The position numbers and the translations under genes are program-made. A stretch of 53,265 bases of DNA, taken from NCBI GenBank assembly GCA_013289615.1, contig JABCZO010000029.1, forward strand, positions 1-53,265, read 5' to 3'. The notes below the pieces were generated by a model, which worked only from the letters and a program-made list of their open reading frames with translations, ran no database searches and was not told the origin of the DNA. Positions within the stretch are counted from its first letter, which is position 1, and the number at the start of each line of letters is the position of its first letter. The stretch is from Gammaproteobacteria bacterium. GTDB lineage: Bacteria; Pseudomonadota; Gammaproteobacteria; Steroidobacterales; Steroidobacteraceae. Of this stretch, positions 8,643 through 19,051 are shown in pieces.

Positions 8643-9439
8643 GCGCCAACCGGCCGGGAGCCGCTGCACTGGCGACCGCCGCCGTGGTCGCGGCTTTTTT
8701 GCTGCTGCCGCTGCTCGCGGTGGTGCCGATCTCGTTCACGCCGGCGCGTTTTCTGACCATGCCGAAGGGCAGCTGGTCGCTGATCCACTACCGCGAGCTG
8801 ATCGCCAATCCGGACTGGGGCCGCAGCGTCCTGCTGAGCCTGCGTATCGGTGTCGTCAGCAGCCTGATCGCCACCGTGCTCGCGACCCTGTTTGCGCTCG
8901 GCATCTGGATGGCACGGCCGCGACTGTCGGCGCTGCTGGTCGGTTTTGTGTTGTTGCCGATGATCGTGCCGCCGATCGTCTCGGCCATGACGCTGTATTT
9001 CCTGCTCACCGGACTGTCGCAGCTGACCGGCCTGGTCGGCTATGACACCTGGCTGGGCGTGGTGCTCGCGCATGTCGTGATGATCGCCCCTTTTGCCGTG
9101 GTGCTGATCCTGGTGGCGCTCGCCGGCGTCGATCGGCGCATAGACCTGGCGGCGCGCGGTTTCGGCGCCACCGTGACCCAACGCGCGCTGCGGGTGATCC
9201 TGCCCAATATCCGCTTCGGTGTGCTGATGGCGGGGCTGCTGGCGTTCGTTCTGTCGTGGGAGGAAATCGGCGTAACGCTGTTCATTACCAGCGTCAATGC
9301 CATCACGCTGCCCCGGCTGATGTGGATGGGAGTGCACGACAACATCGACCCGGCGATTGCGGCGGTTTCGGTGGTGCTGATCGCCCTTACCACAATTGCG
9401 CTCGTCGGGCGCATGATGCTCCATAGGACGCAGGCCTGA
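8639..9439 (+). CDS. ABC transporter permease, PotC type
   Basis: This encodes 266 residues and about six membrane helices. The EAA loop is seen as AARGFGATVTQRALRVILPN near residues 172-191. The start is the TTG at 8639, which overlaps the previous stop (TTGA). No ATG lies nearby and the hydrophobic first helix begins soon after. With the upstream permease it would form the transmembrane channel. The desaturase-like gene starts 38 bases downstream after CAGGAG, so it most probably belongs to the same transcript. Confidence 0.92.
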   Translation: MSANRPGAAALATAAVVAAFLLLPLLAVVPISFTPARFLTMPKGSWSLIHYRELIANPDWGRSVLLSLRIGVVSSLIATVLATLFALGIWMARPRLSALLVGFVLLPMIVPPIVSAMTLYFLLTGLSQLTGLVGYDTWLGVVLAHVVMIAPFAVVLILVALAGVDRRIDLAARGFGATVTQRALRVILPNIRFGVLMAGLLAFVLSWEEIGVTLFITSVNAITLPRLMWMGVHDNIDPAIAAVSVVLIALTTIALVGRMMLHRTQA

Positions 9440-9477
9440 CGCCCATCGAGCGCACGACCAGGAGCCGGGAATTAAAC

Positions 9478-10482
9478 ATGGATGAGATATTCGGCCGTCG
9501 CGACATGATCGCGCCCGCCAGACTGAAGCAGCTCACCGTCAAATCCGATCTGCGCGGCTCAGTGCGGGTCGGTGCCTACCTGGGCGCCCTGGCGCTGTCG
9601 GGCACCGCGCTGTGGCTGAGCCGGGGCACGCTATGGGCGCTTCCGGCCTTCATAGTCCATGGCACGCTGATCAACTTCCTGTATGCCGGCCAGCACGAGC
9701 TCAGCCACTGGACCGTGTTCCGCACCCAGGGTCTGAACGAATTCTTCGGCCGCCTGTTCGGCTTCGTGCTGTTCTTTCCGCGCGACTTCGACCAGGTGCA
9801 GCACTTCGCGCATCATCGCTACACCCAGGACTGGCAGCGTGACGGGGAACTCGCGCGCCCGCGCTACCGCCTCGCATCCTATCTGCTTTGGGTGCTGGGG
9901 CCGACCTACTGGTACACGCGCTGGCGGCGGATCGTCCGCTATTCGCTCGGCATCGTCACCGAACCCTATATACCGCAGGGCCGCCGGGCGGGGGTCATCC
10001 GCGAGGCACGCTGGCATCTGGCCGGCTACGGGCTCATCGCTGCGCTATCGGTCGTCAGCGGCAGCACCCTGGCGCTGCGGCTGTGGCTGCTGCCGATGCT
10101 GGTGATGAAACCGGTGCACCAGCTGCAGAACACCATTGAGCATCTCGGGCTGCCGCATATCGACAACATCACCCAGAACACGCGCAGCACCCGCACCAAT
10201 GCGGCCATGCGCTGGCTCGGCTGGAACATGCAGTACCACACCGCGCATCACGCCTTCCCGGGTGTTCCCTGCTACCGCCTGCCGGCGCTGCATCACGAGC
10301 TCTTTGTCGCCAGGGATCGCCAGCCGCCGACCATGTCCTATCTGGCATTCCAATGGGCGGTGATCCGCGCCCTGCGCCACGGACGCTCGGAAGCCGATTA
10401 CCCCGACGATGCCCAGTGGATCGGCGACGACACCGACCTGGCGCCCGTGGGCCCGCGCCTCCGTCCTTCGGCGAAGGCCTGA
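9478..10482 (+). CDS. Membrane fatty acid desaturase/hydroxylase family di-iron protein
   Basis: This encodes 334 residues. Three histidine clusters expected for a membrane di-iron oxygenase are present: HELSH (73-77), HFAHH (109-113) and HTAHH (254-258), with an extra conserved-looking histidine in NTIEH (222). Hydrophobic stretches lie at about residues 32-70, 92-102, 130-145 and 180-210. Family members desaturate or hydroxylate lipids, carotenoids, alkanes or amine compounds, so the name does not set the substrate. It follows an importer and precedes a TIM-barrel enzyme four bases away, which suggests a role in oxidising the imported compound rather than in general lipid synthesis. That is inference. 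Confidence 0.88.
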   Translation: MDEIFGRRDMIAPARLKQLTVKSDLRGSVRVGAYLGALALSGTALWLSRGTLWALPAFIVHGTLINFLYAGQHELSHWTVFRTQGLNEFFGRLFGFVLFFPRDFDQVQHFAHHRYTQDWQRDGELARPRYRLASYLLWVLGPTYWYTRWRRIVRYSLGIVTEPYIPQGRRAGVIREARWHLAGYGLIAALSVVSGSTLALRLWLLPMLVMKPVHQLQNTIEHLGLPHIDNITQNTRSTRTNAAMRWLGWNMQYHTAHHAFPGVPCYRLPALHHELFVARDRQPPTMSYLAFQWAVIRALRHGRSEADYPDDAQWIGDDTDLAPVGPRLRPSAKA

Positions 10483-10485
10483 CGC

Positions 10486-11331
10486 TTGGGTCGACTGCAG
10501 TGCTTCCAGTCATTGTGGGCGACCGAATTGCGGCGCCCGGGGATCGCGGAGCGACCGGTGCCCGAACGCTTCGATCGAGTCAAGGCGGCAGGCTACGATG
10601 GGCTGGCCATCGACCTGGGGGCGACCGATCTGCCCGCCGCCCGCTCCTGCGTCGCCGAATACGCGCGCACCGGTCTTGCCGGTCTCGTGATCGCGTTTCC
10701 GACGTCAGTCGAGGCGCTGCGCCCGGCGCTGCAGCTCGCCAAGGACATCGGTGCACCGTTCGTGGTCGTGGTCGGCAAGGTGATGCCGCTGGCGCTCGAG
10801 GACATGATCCCGGTGGTGCGCGGCTGGATGCGGGTCGCAGCCGAGGAAGCAGTGCCGATCCAGTTTGAAACGCATCGCAACTGCATCACCAACGATCTGT
10901 TCTCGACCTTGCAGATGCTCGACGCCATCCCGGCCATGCGACTGTGTGCTGACCTGTCGCACTACGTGGTGGACCGCGAGATGATGCTGCCGATCGCGCC
11001 GGAGATGCGCGATTACGTTTCGCGCGTTCTCGAACGATCCGATTCTTTCCAGGGGCGGATCGCAACCCGTAGCCAGATCCAGGTACCGGTCGGGTTCCCG
11101 CAGCATCGCGTCTGGCTCGATACATTCCTGGCGTGGTGGCGAGAGGGCTTTACACGCTGGCACGCACGGGCGCCCGGTCAGGATCTGGTGTTTCTGTGCG
11201 AGCTCGGGCCACCGAACTACGCAATAACCGATGCCAACGGCGATGAGCTCTCGGATCGATGGGAAGAGGCGCTGCTGCTGCGGCGCCTGGCGCTTGAAAT
11301 CTGGGCTGACGTCACGAAGGGCGCCCGCTAG
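10486..11331 (+). CDS. Sugar phosphate isomerase/epimerase-like TIM-barrel protein
   Basis: This encodes 281 residues. The sequence follows the xylose-isomerase-like TIM-barrel pattern: RVKAAGYDGLAIDLG near the start, VPIQFETHRNCITND in the middle (a typical metal-binding glutamate strand), MRLCADLSHYVVDRE, and VFLCELGPPNY near the end. The start is the TTG at 10486, three bases after the desaturase stop. Such enzymes isomerise sugars or hydroxy-acids or act as lyases, and the actual reaction is unknown. It is the last gene of the importer operon; the next gene is convergent and ends 15 bases away. Confidence 0.82.
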   Translation: MGRLQCFQSLWATELRRPGIAERPVPERFDRVKAAGYDGLAIDLGATDLPAARSCVAEYARTGLAGLVIAFPTSVEALRPALQLAKDIGAPFVVVVGKVMPLALEDMIPVVRGWMRVAAEEAVPIQFETHRNCITNDLFSTLQMLDAIPAMRLCADLSHYVVDREMMLPIAPEMRDYVSRVLERSDSFQGRIATRSQIQVPVGFPQHRVWLDTFLAWWREGFTRWHARAPGQDLVFLCELGPPNYAITDANGDELSDRWEEALLLRRLALEIWADVTKGAR

Positions 11332-11346
11332 CCGGCTCCTGCCCGG

Positions 11347-11745
11347 TCAATGCCCATCGGTAGCGCGTCGTCCGCGCGTGGCGCGGCGCTCCTGGGTCCA
11401 GGCCGCCGCCTTGTGGCGCGACAGCGCATTTTGAAACAGCTCGCTTTCGGTGACTCGTCGGGGGCCGGTGCGCCGGTCGCTGTAGTGCTTGTATTTGCAC
11501 CGGCACGACCTGGGCTGCGTGCAGCCTTGCAGCGGCAGGGGAGGCGCCTGGCTGGATAGAAACCGGCTCTCGCGTAAAAACACCGCCGCCTTGCAGCACG
11601 AGACACCGGTGCCGATACCCACCGCATGCCAGGGATTCGTCACGTGAACGTGCTCGATAGCCGATCCCGCGCGCGTGTTCTGGCGCTGGATCTTGTTCAC
11701 CTTCAATCGGCGCCTGAGCCAGGAGAACATAGTTGATATCGCCAC
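11347..11745 (-). CDS. Small Cys/Arg-rich conserved protein of unknown function
   Basis: This encodes 132 residues starting at a GTG with GGAAGG about seven bases upstream; an internal ATG 15 bases on (MFSWLRRR) is an alternative. The body contains a block with paired cysteines (SCCKAA, then GCTQPRSCRCKYKHYSDRR), followed by GPRRVTE. A similar pattern (PLPLxGC, CxCxYxHxxDRRxGPRR) is seen in small uncharacterised gammaproteobacterial proteins; this is recalled and not checked. The cysteines could bind a metal. The C-terminal 30 residues are basic. It follows a 28-codon open frame with a strong ribosome-binding site. Confidence 0.65.
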   Translation of the reverse strand: MAISTMFSWLRRRLKVNKIQRQNTRAGSAIEHVHVTNPWHAVGIGTGVSCCKAAVFLRESRFLSSQAPPLPLQGCTQPRSCRCKYKHYSDRRTGPRRVTESELFQNALSRHKAAAWTQERRATRGRRATDGH

Positions 11746-11765
11746 GAATTCGCCTTCCGCTGTAA

Positions 11766-11852
11766 TCAGCGCAGTACTTTCTGCGGCGCAACGAGCTTGC
11801 CCATCCCAGGCACGACAGTAGCGGCAGCCGGGATAAACCAGCGTTTGGTCAT
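11766..11852 (-). CDS. Putative 28-residue small protein
   Basis: A frame of 28 codons begins at the ATG at 11852 with GGGGAGG eight bases ahead, one of the best ribosome-binding sites in the window. An ATG two codons earlier is closer to that site. The product reads MTKRWFIPAAATVVPGMGKL and then eight more residues. It has a basic end and a short hydrophobic middle, so it could be a small membrane-associated peptide or a translational leader for the gene that begins 20 bases after its stop. No family is recognised. Confidence 0.45.
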   Translation of the reverse strand: MTKRWFIPAAATVVPGMGKLVAPQKVLR

Positions 11853-12103
11853 GCTCATTGCCTCCCCTGCTGCCCCATGGGCCGCCCTCAGCTTACTAGA
11901 ATTCCCGGCCAGCTGATCTGTATCTGCGCTGGCGCGGATCTGCGCACATGACGTTGGCAAGCCACTGGGCACCATTGGCCTGGACGCGCTTGTGTCAGCC
12001 CCCGGGACTGAAGATACCAAGCTGGGGTCGAATAGCGAGCAGGATCGAAATGGTAACGCTACCCTGGCGTCGCCACCTCCCCGCACCCAGTCGCAGGAGT
12101 TCT

Positions 12104-12274
12104 TTAGCGCAGGTCTCGAGCGCCAATCAATGCATCGGAAGCCGACACGCCCGCCAGCAGTTCGGCCTCTTGCCCACGAGTGTCGACGATGAAACTGATG
12201 TCTTCGTCGATGCCCAGGATCCGCATTGGCGCGCCATCGGGGTCGCGTTGCAGGCTCGCGGCCGCAGGCTTCAC
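12104..12274 (-). CDS. Small ORF translationally coupled to the response regulator
   Basis: A 56-residue frame starts with a GTG that overlaps the stop of the response regulator by four bases (GTGA) and ends at a TAA. The product contains MRILGIDEDISFIVDTRGQE and then AELLAGVSASDALIGARDL. The overlap is typical of co-translated genes. Either it is a genuine small protein or the start of a longer gene that has been cut short. It resembles no family I can name. The following 230 bases (11871-12103) hold no convincing gene. Confidence 0.4.
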   Translation of the reverse strand: MKPAAASLQRDPDGAPMRILGIDEDISFIVDTRGQEAELLAGVSASDALIGARDLR

Positions 12275-12657
12275 GGCTGCGCGGGTCGCGACGATTGGGC
12301 CAATTGAGCCGCAATGGTCGCCAGGAATTCCCGGTACGCAAACGGCTTGGCAATGTAGCCATCACAACCCGCCGCCCGGATACGCTCCTCGTCGCCGGAC
12401 ATCGCCAGTGCGGTCAGCGCTATGACCGGAATAGCGCGCGTCGCAGCGTCCCGCTTGAGCAGCGCTGTGGCTTTGAGCCCGTCCATCCCAGGAAGCTGAA
12501 TATCCATCAGGACCAGGGCGGGCTGACGTTCGCGCGCCAGCGTCAGCCCGGCCTCGGCATCGATCGTGCTGAGCACCTCATGGCCCACCGATTGCAGCAG
12601 GAATGTCGCCAGCGCCATGTTGGCCGGGTTGTCTTCGATGACGAGGATCGTTGCCAT
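12271..12657 (-). CDS. Single-domain response regulator (REC)
   Basis: This encodes 128 residues forming one receiver domain with no output domain. The acidic pair is in LVIEDN (about residues 7-9), the phosphoacceptor aspartate in LVLMDIQLPGMDG (about 52), the conserved threonine in IALTALAM and the lysine in YIAKPF (about 105). Such CheY-like or DivK-like proteins pass phosphate or act allosterically. It starts one base after the stop of the hybrid kinase upstream, so the two are surely co-expressed and it is the natural acceptor of the kinase's phosphate. Confidence 0.93.
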   Translation of the reverse strand: MATILVIEDNPANMALATFLLQSVGHEVLSTIDAEAGLTLARERQPALVLMDIQLPGMDGLKATALLKRDAATRAIPVIALTALAMSGDEERIRAAGCDGYIAKPFAYREFLATIAAQLAQSSRPAQP

Positions 12658-12658
12658 C

Positions 12659-15634
<2,976 letters not shown>

Positions 15635-15769
15635 TCAACAGCTTTGTCGGCGACGCCGACGGCGTCTGTGCGGCGACGTACGCAAGAGAACCGTCCAGCA
15701 ACGGCATTGTGACCTAGGTCCGAGATGGCCCGCGGACGGCCTTAGGTCCTGGGCGGCTGGCGGCCGGAT

Positions 15770-16381
15770 TCACTGTTTTACATAAGGCTGTGGGCTTTGC
15801 CGCCAGTGCCAGCTACGCAGCATCGCATTGAGCACTTTGACGTCGGCGGCATAGCGCTCCGGCACGCTCTGCAGGTTCAGGCGATAGATCTCCCGATTGC
15901 GCACCACGATCACATCATCGTGGATGTAAATCTGAGGATTGCCCGCGCACTGAACCCGCGTCACGTAGCGGCCACCCGCCACCTGGGCGAGCGAAACACT
16001 CGACGACTGATCGGCTGCGACCAGGTCGTGCAGGCGAATGGCGTTGATATCGCGCCGGTGCACCCCTTCGGGGCTGATGTCGTAGTAGACATCGTAGGCG
16101 GCATCGACGTTCAAGTAGGCCCGCGGTGTCCACGACAGCACAATGCCGAAGCCGCGCTCAGCGGTCCCCGCTTGCGAGTAGGCACTCAGCGGCGCCGGGA
16201 TCAGGACCGAATAGCCGTAGAGCGGATTGTCGTAGCGCCCCGAATGCGGACGATTCGGGGGCTGATCGAATCCCGGCGTCGGCACGTTGCCGCAGAACTC
16301 GCCCCGCGCCTGCGCTGCCCCGCCAGCGCCCATTGCCACGGCGGCGATCCAAAGCGATGTGGAGATTGCAGACATCGTCAA
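15770..16381 (-). CDS. Secreted protein of unknown function
   Basis: This encodes 203 residues. A signal peptide is visible (hydrophobic run ending in GGAAQA-RGEF near residue 26). The mature part contains two cysteines (EFCGNVP and RVQCAGN) that could form a disulfide, and patterns such as PLYGYSVLIPAPLSAY and GIVLSWTPRAYLNVDAAYD. No known domain is recognised. The start is the TTG at 16381, with AAGGAG six to seven bases ahead; an ATG two codons later is possible. It stands alone between the histidine kinase and the Ser/Thr kinase. The region 16382-16641 upstream holds no other gene. Confidence 0.75.
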   Translation of the reverse strand: MTMSAISTSLWIAAVAMGAGGAAQARGEFCGNVPTPGFDQPPNRPHSGRYDNPLYGYSVLIPAPLSAYSQAGTAERGFGIVLSWTPRAYLNVDAAYDVYYDISPEGVHRRDINAIRLHDLVAADQSSSVSLAQVAGGRYVTRVQCAGNPQIYIHDDVIVVRNREIYRLNLQSVPERYAADVKVLNAMLRSWHWRQSPQPYVKQ

Positions 16382-16641
16382 TTGAATCTCCTTATGTTTT
16401 ATTATTTAAATCACTCGAATCCAGCGAGTGCATGGATGCACCTGTGGCGCTGTCAACCGTAGCAGCGAATCGGCGTTGAACAATAATCGCGACGCCGGAT
16501 TTTGGCACTCAGCGCCTGTCGCCACTCGGCGACAAATTTAAACTGCTTCGATGGCGGCACAGTAGGTAGGATGATCCCCACACGGCAGCGCGCCTCGACG
16601 CAGTTATCGCTGCTACAGAACAACGTTATTCTCTATACATC

Positions 16642-18954
16642 ATGTCCGTCCCTGCAGATTTGAAAGAAGTCGGCGTCGGTGAGGTCGACGACGCGTTGCT
16701 GTCGCTGGTGAGCGCGATGCTCAGTGGCCGCTACAAGGAGGACCTGTATCTCTGGCATGTATCCGAGCTGTGCCGCGACGAGCCCGAGTCGGCACCGGAG
16801 CTGCTGGGACTGATCGACCGCTACTACCGCCTCGGCCGCATGCCGGCCGAGCAATACCAGAAGGTCAAGGCGAAGATCGAGCAGGCCATGGGCACGCGCC
16901 CCGCCTCCGATGAACCCGAGCGCGAGCCTGCCCGCGCGGACGTTGACTCCGAGGAAGAGGAATCGGTCACGCGCGAGCTGACCCCGGCGCGCGCGCCATC
17001 GCCGATCCCGCCGCGCCGACGCTTCCGGACACCCGCTGCCGACCCGACGGCCACCGGCGCGCAAGCCAGTCGCGCAGCGCCAGCGGCCGCAGCAGCAGCG
17101 CCAGCGGCCGCAGCAGCAGCAGCAGCGACGCGCCGGCCACCGCCCGCGCACCAGGCCGCGCCCCAGGCCGAGGCACCGGCCCAGGCAGGGGCTACGGCTG
17201 CTGCCGATGGCGAGCGCGCCAGCATCGGCATCGGTACCGTGCTGCGCGATCGCTACGAGCTGTTGCAGCTGCTCGGCCGCGGCGGCATGGCATCGGTATT
17301 CAAGGCGCGCGATCGCTATCGCACCAGCCTCGGTGTCGCCGACTGCTTCGTCGCGATCAAGATCGTGCAGCCGCACCCGTCGCGGCCCGGCAGCGTCGCA
17401 GCGCTGGGGCGCGAGTTTCACAACGCGCAACGGCTCTCGCACCCAAACGTGGTCAACGTCTATGACATCGATCGCGAAGGCGACGCATCGTTCTATTCGA
17501 TGGAGTTCCTCGAGGGCGAGCGGCTCAGCCAGCTGCTCAAGCGCGCCGGCGGCCGACTGCCGCGCCGCTATGCGCTGACCATCATTCGCGATATCGGCGC
17601 CGCCATCGCGCATGCACATTCGCGCGGTGTCGTGCATTCGGATCTCAAGCCGCACAACATCATGATCACTCGAGACGGCCACGTGCGCGTGCTCGACTTC
17701 GGCAGCGGCGTCGTGCGACCGGGCGAGCCGTGGATTTCCGAGCTGTCTCCAGGCGGCGATTACCGCCAGGCGACGCCCGCGTACGCCAGTTGCGAGCAGC
17801 TCCAGGGCTGGTGCGCCGATCCGCGCGACGATATCTACGCGCTGGCTTGCCTGGCGTATCAGTTGCTCGCCGGCCGGCATCCGTTCGATCAACGCTCATC
17901 GCTGGTAGCACGGGGACGGCGGATGCGTCCACGGCGACCCGCCGCCATGCGCGGCGACAACTGGCGCGCGTTGCGGCGCGGACTTGCCTGGAGTCGCGAA
18001 CAGCGCAACATGACGATGGAAAAATGGCTGGAGCAGCTCGGGGTGGCCGAAGGCGCGGTGGCGCTGCCGCCGCTGACGCGGCTCACGGCCGCGCCGCCGC
18101 CGCGCTACTGGCCGCAACGTGTCGTCGCAGCCGCTGTAGTGCTGCTGACGCTGGGCCTGGCGGCATTCGCGATCGATCGCCAGGCAGGCGTCGACTGGCC
18201 GCAGGCGCTGGCCGGCGTGCGGCACACCTGGGACGGGCTCTGGCAGCAGCAGCAGCCCGCGGCGGACTCGTCCGCCCCCGCTACTGCAGCCGCCAGTCCA
18301 GCGGGCACAACGCTCTCGCTGAGGCTGCCCGCCTCGGTGACGGCACCTGCCAGTGCGGTGATGCCCGCAACTCCGGCGGCGATGCCCCGGGTGCGCTCCG
18401 CGCGCGTGGCAAGCGTGACCGCTGCCCCCGCGGCCGGCGCGAGCGCCAGCACCGGCACGAGCACCGGCACGAGCGCCAGCACCGGCACGAGCGCCAGCAC
18501 CGGCACGAGCGCCAGCACCGGCACGAGCGCCAGCACCGGCACCGGCACGAGCGCCGGCAGCGGCACGAGCGCAGACGATGCCAACGCGCTCGCCGAGGGC
18601 TCGGGCCCAGCCCGGATAGGGTTCGCCAGCTTTAGTTACGATGTCGTCGGAGGAGACCCTGCCGCGCGCATCCTGGTGAGGCGCCTGGGCAGTACCAGCG
18701 GGGACGTGAGCTTCATCTGGTGGACCGAAGGCGCATCGGCGCAGCCTGACGTTGACTACGCAGCGCTGGGAAAGCGGGTGGAGCGCATTCCCAGCGGAGT
18801 CGACAGGATCACCGTGTACGTGCCTATTATTTCAAATCCACAGCGCACCCGCCCCAGTCAGTTCTTCGTCGCGCTGGGCGACGCCAGCGCCGCGGGAGGC
18901 ACGCCGCCGAGCGACCGCGCTATCGTCACGATCGCTCCCACCCACGATCGATAG
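16642..18954 (+). CDS. Transmembrane Ser/Thr protein kinase with extracytoplasmic Calx-beta domain
   Basis: This encodes 770 residues. Residues 15-79 form a helical domain, and 90-190 an Ala/Pro-rich linker. The kinase domain runs from about 198 to 467, with P-loop GRGGMASVF (212-220), lysine K240 in VAIKIV, catalytic loop HSDLKPHN (332-339, HRD changed to HSD) and DFG at 352-354. A membrane helix lies at about 492-511. Outside the membrane come a Thr/Ser/Gly repeat linker (600-643) and a Calx-beta fold (about 658-766). Catalytic residues are kept, so it is probably active. Replacement of the HRD arginine suggests it does not need activation-loop phosphorylation in the usual way. No ribosome-binding site is obvious before the ATG. 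Confidence 0.9.
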   Translation: MSVPADLKEVGVGEVDDALLSLVSAMLSGRYKEDLYLWHVSELCRDEPESAPELLGLIDRYYRLGRMPAEQYQKVKAKIEQAMGTRPASDEPEREPARADVDSEEEESVTRELTPARAPSPIPPRRRFRTPAADPTATGAQASRAAPAAAAAAPAAAAAAAATRRPPPAHQAAPQAEAPAQAGATAAADGERASIGIGTVLRDRYELLQLLGRGGMASVFKARDRYRTSLGVADCFVAIKIVQPHPSRPGSVAALGREFHNAQRLSHPNVVNVYDIDREGDASFYSMEFLEGERLSQLLKRAGGRLPRRYALTIIRDIGAAIAHAHSRGVVHSDLKPHNIMITRDGHVRVLDFGSGVVRPGEPWISELSPGGDYRQATPAYASCEQLQGWCADPRDDIYALACLAYQLLAGRHPFDQRSSLVARGRRMRPRRPAAMRGDNWRALRRGLAWSREQRNMTMEKWLEQLGVAEGAVALPPLTRLTAAPPPRYWPQRVVAAAVVLLTLGLAAFAIDRQAGVDWPQALAGVRHTWDGLWQQQQPAADSSAPATAAASPAGTTLSLRLPASVTAPASAVMPATPAAMPRVRSARVASVTAAPAAGASASTGTSTGTSASTGTSASTGTSASTGTSASTGTGTSAGSGTSADDANALAEGSGPARIGFASFSYDVVGGDPAARILVRRLGSTSGDVSFIWWTEGASAQPDVDYAALGKRVERIPSGVDRITVYVPIISNPQRTRPSQFFVALGDASAAGGTPPSDRAIVTIAPTHDR
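18441..18570 (+). repeat. Minisatellite encoding a (GTSAST)n linker
   Basis: Tandem copies of an 18-bp unit GAGCGCCAGCACCGGCAC, plus shorter variants, encode GTSAST repeats in the extracytoplasmic linker of the Ser/Thr kinase. About five units are near-perfect. Such repeats can gain or lose units by slippage without breaking the frame, so linker length may vary between strains. Confidence 0.92.
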
Positions 18955-18963
18955 CACTCGGTC

Positions 18964-18998
18964 GCGCCGCTGATAGGCCGCCGCCGCCGATCAGCGCC
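18964..18998. terminator. Possible bidirectional hairpin between convergent genes
   Basis: GCGCCGCTGAT (18964-18974) can pair with ATCAGCGCC (18990-18998) with one mismatch, in the 97-base gap between the stop of the kinase and the stop of the TonB-dependent receptor on the other strand. No T-tract is seen on either side, so the call is weak. Confidence 0.35.
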
Positions 18999-19051
18999 GA
19001 TAGCGTGCCGGCCGCCGCGTCCAGCCAGACCAGCCCCCGAAGCGCTGAACG

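Noticed and set aside
18421..18575. Repeats in the kinase gene as a CRISPR array
   Set aside because: Units are 18 bp, contiguous without spacers and in frame within a coding region.
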